DNA of 48,352 nt from NCBI RefSeq assembly GCF_003460605.1, contig NZ_QTVN01000022.1, positions 19,241 through 67,592 on the forward strand, read 5' to 3'. The notes below the pieces were generated by a model. It made no database searches. It saw only the letters and a list, made by a program, of their open reading frames with translations, and was not told the DNA's origin. A program made the position numbers and the translations under genes. This stretch comes from Ruminococcus sp. AF31-8BH (GTDB lineage: Bacteria; Bacillota; Clostridia; Lachnospirales; Lachnospiraceae). Every line of letters starts with the position of its first letter. Positions within the stretch are counted from its first letter, which is position 1. Below are positions 23,391 to 32,014 of this stretch, one piece after another.

Positions 23391-24620
23391 ATGACAGAAG
23401 GACTGAAATGGACGGTCAATCATGTTCCGGAATCTGATGATAAGTTTCTGGATCTGATGTCCGAAGAAAACGTAACCAAAGCAAATGAATTTCACAAGAG
23501 TTTCCCACAGTATTCCGTTACACCTCTGCAGAAGCTTTCCGCACTTGCTTCCTATCTTGGAGTAAAGGGAATCTACTGCAAGGATGAGTCCTATCGTTTC
23601 GGACTGAACGCATTCAAGGTTCTCGGAGGCTCTTACGCCATGGGTCGTTACATTGCAAAGGAGCTTGGCCGCGACATCAGCGAGCTTCCCTATAATGTCC
23701 TCTCTTCTGACAAATTAAGAGAAGAATTCGGACAGGCTACCTTCTTTACTGCCACAGACGGAAACCACGGACGTGGGGTTGCATGGGCTGCCAACCGTCT
23801 TGGACAGAAGGCTGTAGTAAGAATGCCGAAGGGCACCACCAGAACCCGTTTTGATAACATTGCCAAAGAGGGTGCTGAGGTAACCATCGAGGAAATGAAC
23901 TACGACGACTGTGTAAGAATGGCAGCTGCAGAGGCAGCTAAGACCGAACACGGAATCATTGTTCAGGATACTGCATGGGACGGCTATGAGGAGATTCCTT
24001 CCTGGATCATGCAAGGATACGGTACTCTTGTTCTTGAAGCTGACAAGCAGCTGAAGGAGAACGGCGTTGAGCGTCCTACCCATGTATTTGTACAGGCTGG
24101 TGTTGGTTCTCTTGCAGGTGCAGTTGTAGGATATTTCGCTCACAAATATAAAGAAAATCCTCCTGTAATGGTTGTCTGTGAAGCAAGCGCAGCTGACTGC
24201 CTCTATCGCTCTGCTGCACAGGCTGACGGCAATCTGGTAAATGTTACCGGCGATCTTCAGACTATTATGGCAGGTCTTGCATGCGGTGAGGGAAATACAA
24301 TCGGATGGGATATCCTGAAGAATCATGTTACTGTATTTGCTTCCTGTCCGGACTGGATGAGTGCAAAGGCAACCCGTATCTATGCAAACCCGCTTGAAAG
24401 TGATCCACATATCGTATCCGGTGAATCCGGATCTGTACCGCTTGGACTTGTATACACAGCACTTCACGATGAAGATGCAAAAGATCTTAAAGAAGCCCTG
24501 AAGCTGGATGAAAATTCCAACATTCTGGTAATCTCCACAGAAGGAGACACCGATCCCATCCGCTACCGCGAAATTGTATGGGACGGATTATACGGAACAG
24601 ACAAATCATTAAGTGAATAA
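23391..24620 (+). CDS. ygeX: Diaminopropionate ammonia-lyase (YgeX type)
   Basis: A 409-residue fold-type II PLP enzyme that cleaves 2,3-diaminopropionate to pyruvate and two ammonia. The PLP lysine is Lys76 in F-G-L-N-A-F-K; the phosphate and carboxylate loops are T-D-G-N-H-G-R-G at about 121-128 and Q-A-G-V-G-S-L-A-G. Length and the start (AAAGGAGG 8 nt before ATG) agree with E. coli YgeX. In purine clusters of gut anaerobes this gene accompanies ygeY and ygeW, where a diaminopropionate-like intermediate from the opened purine ring is a proposed substrate. It heads the plus-strand arm of the cluster. Confidence 0.93.
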   Translation: MTEGLKWTVNHVPESDDKFLDLMSEENVTKANEFHKSFPQYSVTPLQKLSALASYLGVKGIYCKDESYRFGLNAFKVLGGSYAMGRYIAKELGRDISELPYNVLSSDKLREEFGQATFFTATDGNHGRGVAWAANRLGQKAVVRMPKGTTRTRFDNIAKEGAEVTIEEMNYDDCVRMAAAEAAKTEHGIIVQDTAWDGYEEIPSWIMQGYGTLVLEADKQLKENGVERPTHVFVQAGVGSLAGAVVGYFAHKYKENPPVMVVCEASAADCLYRSAAQADGNLVNVTGDLQTIMAGLACGEGNTIGWDILKNHVTVFASCPDWMSAKATRIYANPLESDPHIVSGESGSVPLGLVYTALHDEDAKDLKEALKLDENSNILVISTEGDTDPIRYREIVWDGLYGTDKSLSE

Positions 24621-24647
24621 ATATAAATTTTACGGAGGTAAATTACA

Positions 24648-25958
24648 ATGGATTACAACAAAATTAAAGAAGCGGCTCAGAATTATGAAGCAGACATGAC
24701 CAGATTTCTTCGCGAACTGGTTCACTTCCCCGGCGAGAGCTGCGGTGAGAAGGATCATGTAATGCGCATTAAAGAAGAGATGGAGAAGCTTGGCTTTGAT
24801 AAGGTTGATATTGACCCGATGGGAAATATCCTGGGCTACATGGGAAGCGGAAGCACACTGATCGGCTTTGACGCACATATCGACACAGTAGGTATCGGAA
24901 ACAGAAGCAACTGGGAATTTGATCCATACGAGGGCTTCGAGACTGAGACTGAGATCGGCGGCCGTGGAACATCTGATCAGATGGGCGGTATTGTATCTGC
25001 AGTTTACGGTGCTAAGATCATGAAAGACCTTGGTCTTTTAAATGACAAATATCAGGTAGTTGTTACCGGAACTGTTCAGGAAGAGGACTGCGATGGTCTT
25101 TGCTGGCAGTACATTATCAACGAAGATAAGGTTCGTCCGGAATTCGTAGTTTCCACAGAGCCTACAGACGGCGGTATCTACCGCGGACAGCGCGGACGTA
25201 TGGAAATCCGCATCGATGTAAAAGGTGTTTCCTGCCACGGATCTGCTCCGGAGCGCGGTGACAACGCAATCTACAAAATGGCTGACATCCTTCAGGACGT
25301 TCGTGCATTAAATGAGAACGATGCAGCAGATGAGACCCAAATTAAAGGTCTTGTAAAAATGCTGGATAAGAAATACAATCCTGAGTGGGAAGAGGCAAAC
25401 TTCCTTGGAAGAGGTACTGTTACCACATCCGAGATTTTCTTCACTTCCCCAAGCCGCTGTGCAGTAGCTGACTCCTGTGCAGTTTCCCTTGACCGTCGTA
25501 TGACAGCAGGTGAAACCTGGGAGAGCTGCCTGGATGAAATCCGTGCACTTCCTTCCGTTAAGAAATACGGCGATGATGTTAAGGTTTCCATGTATGAGTA
25601 CTCCCGTCCATCCTGGACAGAGCTTGTATATCCAATCGAGTGTTACTTCCCAACATGGGTAATCCCGAAGGATCACAAGGTTACTGCTGCTCTTGAGGAA
25701 GCTTACCACAATCTGTATGGAACAGAGCGTATGGGAAATGCTGAGACAGAAGCTATGAGAAAGGCTCGTCCGCTTACTGACAAATGGACCTTCTCAACCA
25801 ACGGTGTTTCCATTATGGGACGTAACGGAATTCCTTGCATCGGCTTCGGACCTGGCGCAGAGGCACAGGCTCATGCTCCGAATGAGAAGACCTGGAAAGA
25901 TGACCTTGTAAGATGTGCAGCTGTTTACGCAGCACTTCCTACTGCATACTGCAAATAA
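24648..25958 (+). CDS. ygeY: YgeY-type M20 hydrolase linked to selenium metabolism
   Basis: A 436-residue M20 family amidohydrolase. Metal ligands are seen in D-A-H-I-D-T (His77, Asp79), G-R-G-T-S-D-Q (Asp110), E145-E146 in V-Q-E-E-D-C-D-G, and a late His in A-H-A-P-N-E. The family removes acyl groups or opens ureido bonds with two zinc ions. The exact YgeY substrate is unsettled; its constant company with ygeX, ygeW and selenium-linked hydroxylases suggests an intermediate of purine ring opening. It lies 27 nt after ygeX behind CGGAGGT. A hairpin without T-run follows it. Confidence 0.93.
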   Translation: MDYNKIKEAAQNYEADMTRFLRELVHFPGESCGEKDHVMRIKEEMEKLGFDKVDIDPMGNILGYMGSGSTLIGFDAHIDTVGIGNRSNWEFDPYEGFETETEIGGRGTSDQMGGIVSAVYGAKIMKDLGLLNDKYQVVVTGTVQEEDCDGLCWQYIINEDKVRPEFVVSTEPTDGGIYRGQRGRMEIRIDVKGVSCHGSAPERGDNAIYKMADILQDVRALNENDAADETQIKGLVKMLDKKYNPEWEEANFLGRGTVTTSEIFFTSPSRCAVADSCAVSLDRRMTAGETWESCLDEIRALPSVKKYGDDVKVSMYEYSRPSWTELVYPIECYFPTWVIPKDHKVTAALEEAYHNLYGTERMGNAETEAMRKARPLTDKWTFSTNGVSIMGRNGIPCIGFGPGAEAQAHAPNEKTWKDDLVRCAAVYAALPTAYCK

Positions 25959-25978
25959 GAAACAACAGCAATATACGC

Positions 25979-26016
25979 CATGGAGCGGATAGCTTGACAA
26001 TGTATCTGCTCCATGA
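25979..26016 (+). other. Hairpin between ygeY and ygeW
   Basis: Arms of 13 nt (CATGGAGCGGATA and TATCTGCTCCATG, one G-U pair) with a loop of about 11 nt. It has no T-run, so it is more likely an mRNA stabiliser or processing element than a terminator. ygeW starts about 58 nt later. Confidence 0.6.
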
Positions 26017-26073
26017 CCTCCACTTTATCTGTCTTTTAAATATTTCAAATACAAATTATAAGGAGAATAACTC

Positions 26074-27267
26074 ATGAAAACATTACAGGATTACATTGAC
26101 AAACTCAACAGCCTTAACTTCAAGGAAATGTACAACAACGATTTCTTCTGGACCTGGGACAAAACAGACGATGAGCTTGAAGCTGTATTTACAGTTGCTG
26201 ATGCTCTTCGCTTCATGAGAGAGCACAACATTTCCACAAAAGTATTTGAGAGCGGTCTTGGAATCTCTATTTTCCGTGACAATTCCACCCGTACCCGCTT
26301 CTCCTTTGCTTCTGCCTGCAACCTTCTTGGACTTGAGGTACAGGATCTGGATGAGAAGAAATCCCAGATTGCTCATGGCGAGACTGTTCGTGAGACCGCT
26401 AACATGGTATCCTTCATGGCTGATGTAATCGGTATCCGTGACGACATGTACATCGGAAAAGGTCACACCTACCAGAAAGAATTTATGGATGCTGTAACAG
26501 AGGGAAATAAAGATGGTATTCTTGAACAGCGACCAACTCTTGTAAACCTTCAGTGCGATGTTGACCATCCTACACAGTGTATGGCAGATATGCTCCACAT
26601 CATCCATGAGTTCGGCGGTGTTGAGAATCTGAAGGGCAAGAAGCTTGCTATGACATGGGCTTACTCCCCATCCTATGGTAAACCGCTTTCTGTTCCACAG
26701 GGCGTAATCGGACTTATGACACGTTTCGGTATGGATGTTGTTCTTGCTCATCCGGAAGGATATGATGTAATGCCTGAGGTTGAGGAAATTGCTAAGAAGA
26801 ACGCCGAAAGCTCCGGTGGTTCCTTTACAAAGACAAACAGCATGGAAGAAGCTTTCAAGGATGCTGATATCGTTTATCCAAAGAGCTGGGCTCCATTTGC
26901 AGCAATGGAAAAACGTACCAACCTTTACGGCGAGGGCGATTTCGACGGAATCGACAAGCTTGAGAAGGAGCTTCTTGCTCAGAATGCACAGCATAAGGAT
27001 TGGGCTTGCACAGAAGAGCTTATGAAGACAACTAAGGATGGAAAAGCACTTTACCTGCACTGCCTGCCGGCAGATATCACAGGCGTAAGCTGTGAGACAG
27101 GTGAGGTTGATGCAAGCGTATTTGACCGCTACCGTATCCCGCTTTACAAAGAAGCTAGCTTCAAACCATATGTAATTGCAGCAATGATCATGCTCTCCAA
27201 ATTTGAGAACCCACAGGATATCCTGAAAAAACTGGAAGTAAAAGCTGCTCCGAGAATTATGGAATAA
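26074..27267 (+). CDS. ygeW: YgeW knotted carbamoyltransferase
   Basis: A 397-residue member of the aspartate/ornithine carbamoyltransferase superfamily. Carbamoyl-phosphate binding is shown by S-T-R-T-R at 71-75, the D-V-D-H-P-T-Q segment near 168, and H-C-L-P-A-D near residue 330. The long insertions match the YgeW subgroup, whose amino acceptor is not established. Together with arcC it would use phosphate to release carbamoyl phosphate from a carbamoylated product and so conserve energy. AAGGAG precedes ATG 26074. An intrinsic terminator follows. Confidence 0.93.
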   Translation: MKTLQDYIDKLNSLNFKEMYNNDFFWTWDKTDDELEAVFTVADALRFMREHNISTKVFESGLGISIFRDNSTRTRFSFASACNLLGLEVQDLDEKKSQIAHGETVRETANMVSFMADVIGIRDDMYIGKGHTYQKEFMDAVTEGNKDGILEQRPTLVNLQCDVDHPTQCMADMLHIIHEFGGVENLKGKKLAMTWAYSPSYGKPLSVPQGVIGLMTRFGMDVVLAHPEGYDVMPEVEEIAKKNAESSGGSFTKTNSMEEAFKDADIVYPKSWAPFAAMEKRTNLYGEGDFDGIDKLEKELLAQNAQHKDWACTEELMKTTKDGKALYLHCLPADITGVSCETGEVDASVFDRYRIPLYKEASFKPYVIAAMIMLSKFENPQDILKKLEVKAAPRIME

Positions 27268-27270
27268 TGC

Positions 27271-27304
27271 TTTTTTTGGGGCTGTAGGAATACAGCCCTT
27301 TTTT
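27271..27304 (+). terminator. Intrinsic terminator after ygeW
   Basis: Perfect GGGCTGTA/TACAGCCC stem with GGAA loop, followed by six T. It lies between ygeW and arcC, so it lowers or separates arcC expression unless read through. A run of T before the stem would let it act on the other strand as well. Confidence 0.85.
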
Positions 27305-27360
27305 GTTCTCATTTTTCGGGATAAACAGCTTTCCGACTATATTGAATGGAGGTTTTTACA

Positions 27361-28305
27361 ATGTATAAAAGAAAACGAATCGTAGTTGCCCTTGGCGGAA
27401 ATGCTCTTGGAAATACACTTCCGGAACAGATGATTGCTGTAAAATCCACAGCAAAAGCACTCTGCGATCTTATTGAAGAAGGGCATCAGGTGGTTGTAGT
27501 CCATGGAAACGGACCACAGGTTGGCATGATCAACAATGCCATGACAGCTCTTACCCATGAGGATGAGACGCAGCCAAATACCCCTCTCTCTGTTTGTGTT
27601 GCAATGAGCCAGGCTTATATTGGATACGATCTTCAGAATGCTCTTCGTGAGGAGCTTCGCAAACGCGGCTTTATGAGAACTCCGGTTGTTACCGTTGTGA
27701 CACAGGTACGTGTAGATCCTGATGATCCGGCTTTTGAGAATCCAAGCAAGCCGATCGGCAAGTTTCTTACCAAGGAAGAGGCAGAGTATCAGGCAAAAGC
27801 TTACGGACATGTTATGAAAGAGGATGCAGGCCGCGGCTACCGCCGTGTGGTTGCTTCCCCGAAGCCTGTTGAGATCGTGGAGCAGGATGCCATCAACAGT
27901 CTGGTAGATGCCAATAAGATCGTGATCTGCTGCGGCGGCGGCGGTATTCCGGTTACCTTAGAAGGCCATCATCTCAAAGGCGCTTCCGCGGTTATCGACA
28001 AGGATTTCGCAAGCTGCCTTCTGGCGAAACAGCTGGATGCGGACATGCTGATCATTCTTACTGCAGTAGAAAAGGTTGCTGTCAATTTCGGCAAAGAAAA
28101 TGAGAAATGGCTGGATGACCTTACCGTCTCCCAGGCAAAGAAATACATCGAAGAAGGACAGTTCGCCGCTGGCTCCATGCTGCCAAAAGTCCAGGCCTGT
28201 GTAGACTTCGCCAGCTCCGGTGCCGGCCGAACCGCCATGATCACCCTCCTGGAAAAAGCCAAAGACGGCATTATGGGAAAAACAGGAACACAAATTCATC
28301 TGTAA
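27361..28305 (+). CDS. arcC: Carbamate kinase
   Basis: A 314-residue amino-acid kinase family enzyme that forms ATP from carbamoyl phosphate and ADP, releasing CO2 and ammonia. Motifs are V-A-L-G-G-N-A-L-G at the N-terminus, V-V-V-H-G-N-G-P-Q-V-G near 50, C-C-G-G-G-G-I-P-V near 190, and the G-S-M-L-P-K-V-Q-A-C end segment. ATG 27361 is chosen because GGAGG lies 9 nt upstream; ATG 27346 overlaps that site. In E. coli the equivalent is yqeA. It is the energy-conserving step of this arm and converges on the shell-protein genes. Confidence 0.95.
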   Translation: MYKRKRIVVALGGNALGNTLPEQMIAVKSTAKALCDLIEEGHQVVVVHGNGPQVGMINNAMTALTHEDETQPNTPLSVCVAMSQAYIGYDLQNALREELRKRGFMRTPVVTVVTQVRVDPDDPAFENPSKPIGKFLTKEEAEYQAKAYGHVMKEDAGRGYRRVVASPKPVEIVEQDAINSLVDANKIVICCGGGGIPVTLEGHHLKGASAVIDKDFASCLLAKQLDADMLIILTAVEKVAVNFGKENEKWLDDLTVSQAKKYIEEGQFAAGSMLPKVQACVDFASSGAGRTAMITLLEKAKDGIMGKTGTQIHL

Positions 28306-28329
28306 GAAAATCTTTTATAACGAAAAAAG

Positions 28330-28416
28330 CACGAGGCAGTCCATGGAGACTGCCCTTGTTTTATAAAAAAGACCTTCCGCATTTCACTCACTGAGCTGCA
28401 GAAAGTCCTTTTTTTA
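28330..28416. terminator. Two convergent intrinsic terminators
   Basis: The first (about 28330-28360) has GGCAGTC/GACTGCC arms around CATGGA and a T-rich end, closing arcC on the plus strand. The second (about 28368-28416) has GACCTTCCGCA paired with the TGCAGAAAGTC arm through two wobble pairs, with T-runs on both sides. On the minus strand it closes the shell genes. Confidence 0.8.
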
Positions 28417-28704
28417 TCATTTGTGATGTTTCTCTTCCTCTTCTTCCACCAGTCTTGCGGTTTCACCAGAGGGAGCGGAGATTACAGCTGCTGCAATGAT
28501 CTCGCAGGGCGGATTCTCCTTTACACTATCAACTGCTGCCTTCACAGCTGCCACATCACCGCTGAGAAATACGGTCGCATGGCCTCCGCACTTGGTATGC
28601 CAGGTACGAAATTCCACATTTGATGTTTTCAGCATCTGGTCAAGGACAACTACTGCATTGCAGCTTCCCAGAACCTCTACTAATCCTAATGCTCCATATG
28701 ACAT
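28417..28704 (-). CDS. Bacterial microcompartment shell protein (BMC-H) with pore Cys
   Basis: A 95-residue single-domain BMC protein of the PduA/EutM type: A-L-G-L-V-E-V at 5-11, D-x-M-L-K-T-S-N-V at 22-30, and G-D-V-A-A-V-K-A-A-V near 49-58. These proteins form hexamers that tile a protein shell. At the pore loop, where K-I-G-G-G or a similar motif is usual, it has K-C-G-G-H (Lys38, Cys39, Gly, Gly, His41). Cys in this position binds an Fe-S cluster in PduT. The C-terminus is an acidic and His-rich tail (E-E-E-E-E-K-H-H-K). Start 28704 follows AGGAGG about 10 nt away. Last gene of the minus-strand arm. Confidence 0.88.
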   Translation of the reverse strand: MSYGALGLVEVLGSCNAVVVLDQMLKTSNVEFRTWHTKCGGHATVFLSGDVAAVKAAVDSVKENPPCEIIAAAVISAPSGETARLVEEEEEKHHK

Positions 28705-28728
28705 CCTCTTATTTCCTCCTGACATATT

Positions 28729-29028
28729 CTATTTGTTGATGGTCATCTTCAGTGCAACTTCTGTGTCTGCAGTAGGGGATGCGATCACTGTGTGGGATAC
28801 CACCTTGCCCAGGGGCTTCGCTGTCTCCAGTGCCACTTCCATTGCTGCATTTACATCTGCTATGCTGCCTCGCATTTTCACACAGGCTCCGCTTTTCAGT
28901 CGGTTTCGCTCTACACTCTGGATCTTCACGTTCGCAGCCTTGGATGCTGCGTCCAGAGCTACAAAGCAGGCTACCAGGTTATCCAGCTCAAATACCCCAA
29001 CTGCCATGCCGTTATAGTTTTCTGCCAT
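28729..29028 (-). CDS. Bacterial microcompartment shell protein (BMC-H type, diverged)
   Basis: A 99-residue BMC-domain protein: M-A-V-G-V-F-E-L at 8-15, A-L-D-A-A-S-K-A-A-N-V-K at 24-35, and G-S-I-A-D-V-N-A-A-M near 54-63. The pore loop reads R-L-K-S-G-A. It is more diverged than its partner and would probably form a second type of hexamer or a mixed facet. ATG 29028 has AAGGAGG 5 nt upstream. It is followed after 24 nt by the second shell gene; no pentamer (BMC-P) vertex gene is in the window. A dedicated promoter lies at 29112-29140. Confidence 0.85.
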   Translation of the reverse strand: MAENYNGMAVGVFELDNLVACFVALDAASKAANVKIQSVERNRLKSGACVKMRGSIADVNAAMEVALETAKPLGKVVSHTVIASPTADTEVALKMTINK

Positions 29029-29111
29029 TTTATCCTCCTTACGAGACGGGAAAAGGGGCTGCCCTTTCACGACAGCAAAAAAAGGATCTCCCGACTGCTT
29101 TCTTTTTTACC

Positions 29112-29140
29112 AGTATACCTTGTTTTTCCTGTAATTACAA
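29112..29140 (-). promoter_or_regulatory. Promoter of the shell-protein genes
   Basis: Minus-strand TTGTAA (29135-29140), a 17-nt spacer and TATACT (29112-29117), 84 nt before the first shell gene. The leader between has a possible GCTG/CAGC hairpin. The shell genes can therefore be expressed apart from the enzymes upstream. Confidence 0.7.
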
Positions 29141-29237
29141 GTAATTTCTGCCTGTAATCTCACACAAATTCACAAAATACAACACAATCCCACATTTTTT
29201 TCACAATCTAATCCCCATTCTACAAATGTCGCGATAA

Positions 29238-29882
29238 TTACATCTGCCCTCTGCCAGCTTCCGCCTTAACATCTATATCCGTAAGTTCCTTCCCATCCTC
29301 TACCTTCAGAACAGCTGTATCGTCTCTGTGCGCGGTTATGACGGATTTTCCGCCACGGTCTCCGGTGATGGAGAGAAGCTGGTCATAATATTTCTTTGTA
29401 AAAATACAGGGATTGCCAAGCCTGCCCTCGCTGGAAACGCAGGCAATTCCTTTTCCTGTGGTTTCCAAAAGCGTGATAAGCTGGCGGATCGTCCCGGCTG
29501 TAAGCCAGGGCTGATCGGATACAGTAAAAAGACAGGCGTCCGCATCCAGGTTGGCTTTCAGGCCAATTTTCAAGGAGGAAGAGATTCCCTCATCCGGATG
29601 GGGATTTATATATACCGGAACTCCTAATGCTCTCGCTTCCTCCTCAATTTCCTCATACTGAGTTACCACCGTTACCGTCATCTCCTGCTTTATGTTTTTT
29701 AAACTGCCTGTTTCCAAAACACAGCTGGAAACCTCTTTTCCCTGTCCCCCGGCCCCAGCCACCGCTATCAGCCTCTCCAGAATATATCGGTACATAGGAT
29801 TTCCGTCAATTTCGTACAGCAGCTTGTTGCCTCCAAAACGGCGGCTGTTTCCGGCGGCCAGCATGATCAATGCAATCCTCAT
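29238..29882 (-). CDS. mocA: MocA-like molybdenum cofactor nucleotidyltransferase
   Basis: A 214-residue nucleotidyltransferase of the MobA/GlmU-like fold. The N-terminal L-A-A-G-N-S-R-R-F-G-G-N-K loop (9-20) binds the nucleotide, and D-Q-P-W-L near 124 supplies the metal Asp. MocA enzymes attach CMP to molybdopterin for hydroxylases of the xanthine dehydrogenase family; E. coli YgfJ occupies the same place in its cluster. It overlaps yqeC by four bases (ATGA), so cofactor steps are coupled. Whether it makes the cytosine form or another form here is inference. Confidence 0.85.
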   Translation of the reverse strand: MRIALIMLAAGNSRRFGGNKLLYEIDGNPMYRYILERLIAVAGAGGQGKEVSSCVLETGSLKNIKQEMTVTVVTQYEEIEEEARALGVPVYINPHPDEGISSSLKIGLKANLDADACLFTVSDQPWLTAGTIRQLITLLETTGKGIACVSSEGRLGNPCIFTKKYYDQLLSITGDRGGKSVITAHRDDTAVLKVEDGKELTDIDVKAEAGRGQM

Positions 29883-30604
29883 AATTTCTCTGCCTCTCTT
29901 AAACTGCCGTAAGCAGCGACAGTTCCCTGTTTTGCCAGATCTTCCACAATGTGCTCTGCCGGAGCCGGATCCGATAATACATCTGCTTTGTTCAAATAAA
30001 CCCGATAGATTTTGTGATCCACGTTCTTATATAATCCGTGGACGGAAGTGGCGATTTTCTCAATATCTTCTGCCGTTACCGGTGCATCCAGATTTTTTTT
30101 GAGGAAAGCACTGGTGTATTCTGCACGGTGGGAGGTCTCACAGATAGGCTTGCCAAGGCAGTCCAGACCGATCACGCTTACTACAATATCCGCAAATTCC
30201 GGTATCACCGGCTCCCAGTCTGCCGGAACCTTCAAAGGTTTGTGCTTCGCACCGTCCGCTTCGATCAGCATCACATCACAAAGGGAAGCCAGTTTCTGCA
30301 GTTTCCCCGCTTCTATGGAGCACATTTTCCCGGAGGCTTCCTCTATATCAGCCACCGCTGCAAATCCGTGATTCTCCAGCATTTTGGGAAGCTTATCAAG
30401 CTCATCACTGCCAATTCTTGGCAGCATCGGATCGAAGGCCATATGGGTAGTAGTCGAAATGATCACCTTCTTACCCAAGACCTGCAGCTCTTCGTTCAGA
30501 CGATAGATCAGACTGGTTTTCCCGCCTCCTCCAACAACAGCGATCACCGGGTATTTCTCGATATCCAGCTTTAATAAATCTAAAAAATATCCACTTTCTT
30601 TCAT
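29879..30604 (-). CDS. yqeC: YqeC, selenium-dependent hydroxylase accessory protein
   Basis: A 241-residue P-loop protein with V-V-G-G-G-G-K-T-S-L near the N-terminus, T-T-T-H-M-A at about 50-55 and E-A-D-G-A-K-H-K-P-L-K near 120. This is the YqeC family known from clusters of selenium-dependent molybdenum hydroxylases. The role is not firmly known; insertion of the labile selenium or of the cofactor are the usual proposals. It sits between yqeB (8 nt gap) and mocA (overlap), the same order as in other clusters. Confidence 0.9.
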   Translation of the reverse strand: MKESGYFLDLLKLDIEKYPVIAVVGGGGKTSLIYRLNEELQVLGKKVIISTTTHMAFDPMLPRIGSDELDKLPKMLENHGFAAVADIEEASGKMCSIEAGKLQKLASLCDVMLIEADGAKHKPLKVPADWEPVIPEFADIVVSVIGLDCLGKPICETSHRAEYTSAFLKKNLDAPVTAEDIEKIATSVHGLYKNVDHKIYRVYLNKADVLSDPAPAEHIVEDLAKQGTVAAYGSLREAEKL

Positions 30605-30612
30605 CCGGCCTC

Positions 30613-31428
30613 CTACTTCGGCAAAATACCGTTGCTAAGCAAAATTTCTACAACGCTTCCTGCAATGCATCTTGCCTTGTCTGAAATGGTAAAGCAGTTC
30701 TTTTTTTCCTCTTTTCTGGGGTCTATATCGGCAATTTTCATTCCAAAGGGAACATAATAGCCATCCTTTATAATCCCGCGCAGAACACCCGTTATAGAGG
30801 CTTCTACGGGCACATCTCCCACATAGGCAAGTATCTGCCCCTTCTCCACAATATCAGCAATATGGGCAATACCACGGATTGTACCGGTGCCAGGAGAGTG
30901 AATGACCCTTTCTTTGCTTACGCCGCCTACTATGCCCGGAACACCGGTATTGGGAATTGCACAGCCCTCTGTGATAATTCTTGCCAGATCATGTCCGCGC
31001 ATAGTCTCCACCACGAAATCTACATCCCGCCCTGCTGTAAAGCCAGGTCCTAACCCAATGGTAAGAGGTGCCATCTCTTTGGTAGTTCCCAGATTTTTTT
31101 TTGCAAGGATAGCATCTATAAGGACAGCCACCTTTCCCTGTTCATTAAGTGTCTCGATACACGTTCCATCATGGTCCACTATAAGAGGGATTTCACCTGC
31201 CTGCCATATTTTGTCACATTCTTCCAGAGCATTTGCCTGTCTGCACAAAACACCCTCTACTTCTGCTGTTTTGTCATATACAGCCTCGCAAAAAGCTACT
31301 TTCCTGCGAATTGCGCTTGGCTTCTCACATTCTAAGATTAGTACACGATAACCGCAGCGATGCAGCCTGTGGATTACACCACTTGCCAAATCTCCCCCGC
31401 CGCGGACGATCACACAGTTGTTATTCAT
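30613..31428 (-). CDS. yqeB: YqeB, selenium-dependent molybdenum cofactor protein
   Basis: A 271-residue protein with an N-terminal Rossmann-type nucleotide-binding start (I-V-R-G-G-G-D-L-A-S-G at 7-17), a central G-L-G-P-G-F-T-A-G segment and C-terminal G-x-x-I-D-P-R-K-E. It belongs to the YqeB (EF2563) family, which co-occurs with selD and selenium-linked hydroxylases even in genomes without selenocysteine, and is regarded as a marker of labile-selenium cofactor use. It is separated from the Fe-S subunit by about 95 nt with a GC-rich hairpin. Confidence 0.9.
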   Translation of the reverse strand: MNNNCVIVRGGGDLASGVIHRLHRCGYRVLILECEKPSAIRRKVAFCEAVYDKTAEVEGVLCRQANALEECDKIWQAGEIPLIVDHDGTCIETLNEQGKVAVLIDAILAKKNLGTTKEMAPLTIGLGPGFTAGRDVDFVVETMRGHDLARIITEGCAIPNTGVPGIVGGVSKERVIHSPGTGTIRGIAHIADIVEKGQILAYVGDVPVEASITGVLRGIIKDGYYVPFGMKIADIDPRKEEKKNCFTISDKARCIAGSVVEILLSNGILPK

Positions 31429-31488
31429 GATTTTGTCCTGCCTGTTTTCTTATTTTGTAATGGTGGAGCATATTTGAAAAAACTGCAA

Positions 31489-31508
31489 AGGCGGGGATGT
31501 CCCCGCCT
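31489..31508 (-). other. GC-rich hairpin between xdhC and yqeB
   Basis: Perfect GGCGGGGA/TCCCCGCC arms with a 2-nt loop, too tight to fold completely. The minus-strand sequence after it is only partly T-rich, so it may reduce rather than stop read-through into yqeB. Confidence 0.6.
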
Positions 31509-31522
31509 TCTTATAGCCGCTG

Positions 31523-32014
31523 TCATTTATCCTCTGCAGCCATATTTTCTTTATTTACCTTCTCCACTGCATTCACAATATTCTCATAGCCTGTGCAGCG
31601 GCAAAGATTTCCTGCCATGTGCTTGCGGATTGCATCCCTTGTCAGCTTCTCACCGCGCTCCAAAAGTACTGTGGCAGACATAACAAAGCCAGGTGTGCAA
31701 AATCCGCACTGAATAGCTCCCTCTTCAATAAAAGCCTCCTGAATACGAGTCAGCTCTCCGTCTTTCTCAAGGCCTTCCAGAGTGCGGATATTCTTGCCCT
31801 CTGCCCAGACAGCCAGATAAATGCAGGAATCAATAGTCTCACCGTCAATGATTACCGTACAGGCACCACATTCGCCTACCTCACAGCCTTTTTTTACAGA
31901 GGTAAGCCCGAGACGGTTGCGCAGCATATCGAGAAGGGATTCTCTTACATCCACATACTCAGCAACCTCTCTTCCGTTTACAGTACACTGTACCAGCCTC
32001 ATATCCTTTTTCAT
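31523..32014 (-). CDS. xdhC: Xanthine dehydrogenase-type [2Fe-2S] subunit
   Basis: A 163-residue subunit with two [2Fe-2S] clusters: the plant-type ferredoxin site C-E-V-G-E-C-G-A-C (about 44-52, with a later Cys at D-S-C) and the helical site C-G-F-C-T-P-G-F near 103 with C-R-C-T-G-Y near 140. It passes electrons from the molybdenum centre to FAD. The start overlaps the FAD subunit gene by four bases behind AGGAGGTGAGC. Naming follows the E. coli XdhABC convention. Confidence 0.93.
   Translation of the reverse strand: MKKDMRLVQCTVNGREVAEYVDVRESLLDMLRNRLGLTSVKKGCEVGECGACTVIIDGETIDSCIYLAVWAEGKNIRTLEGLEKDGELTRIQEAFIEEGAIQCGFCTPGFVMSATVLLERGEKLTRDAIRKHMAGNLCRCTGYENIVNAVEKVNKENMAAEDK

Noticed and set aside
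23715..24467. Minus-strand frame of 250 codons opposite ygeX
   Set aside because: Antisense shadow of the ammonia-lyase gene, Cys/Ser-rich without domain features.
26083..27312. Long minus-strand frame opposite ygeW (409 codons)
   Set aside because: It is the shadow of a well-recognised carbamoyltransferase; it has no ribosome binding site and a non-protein-like composition.
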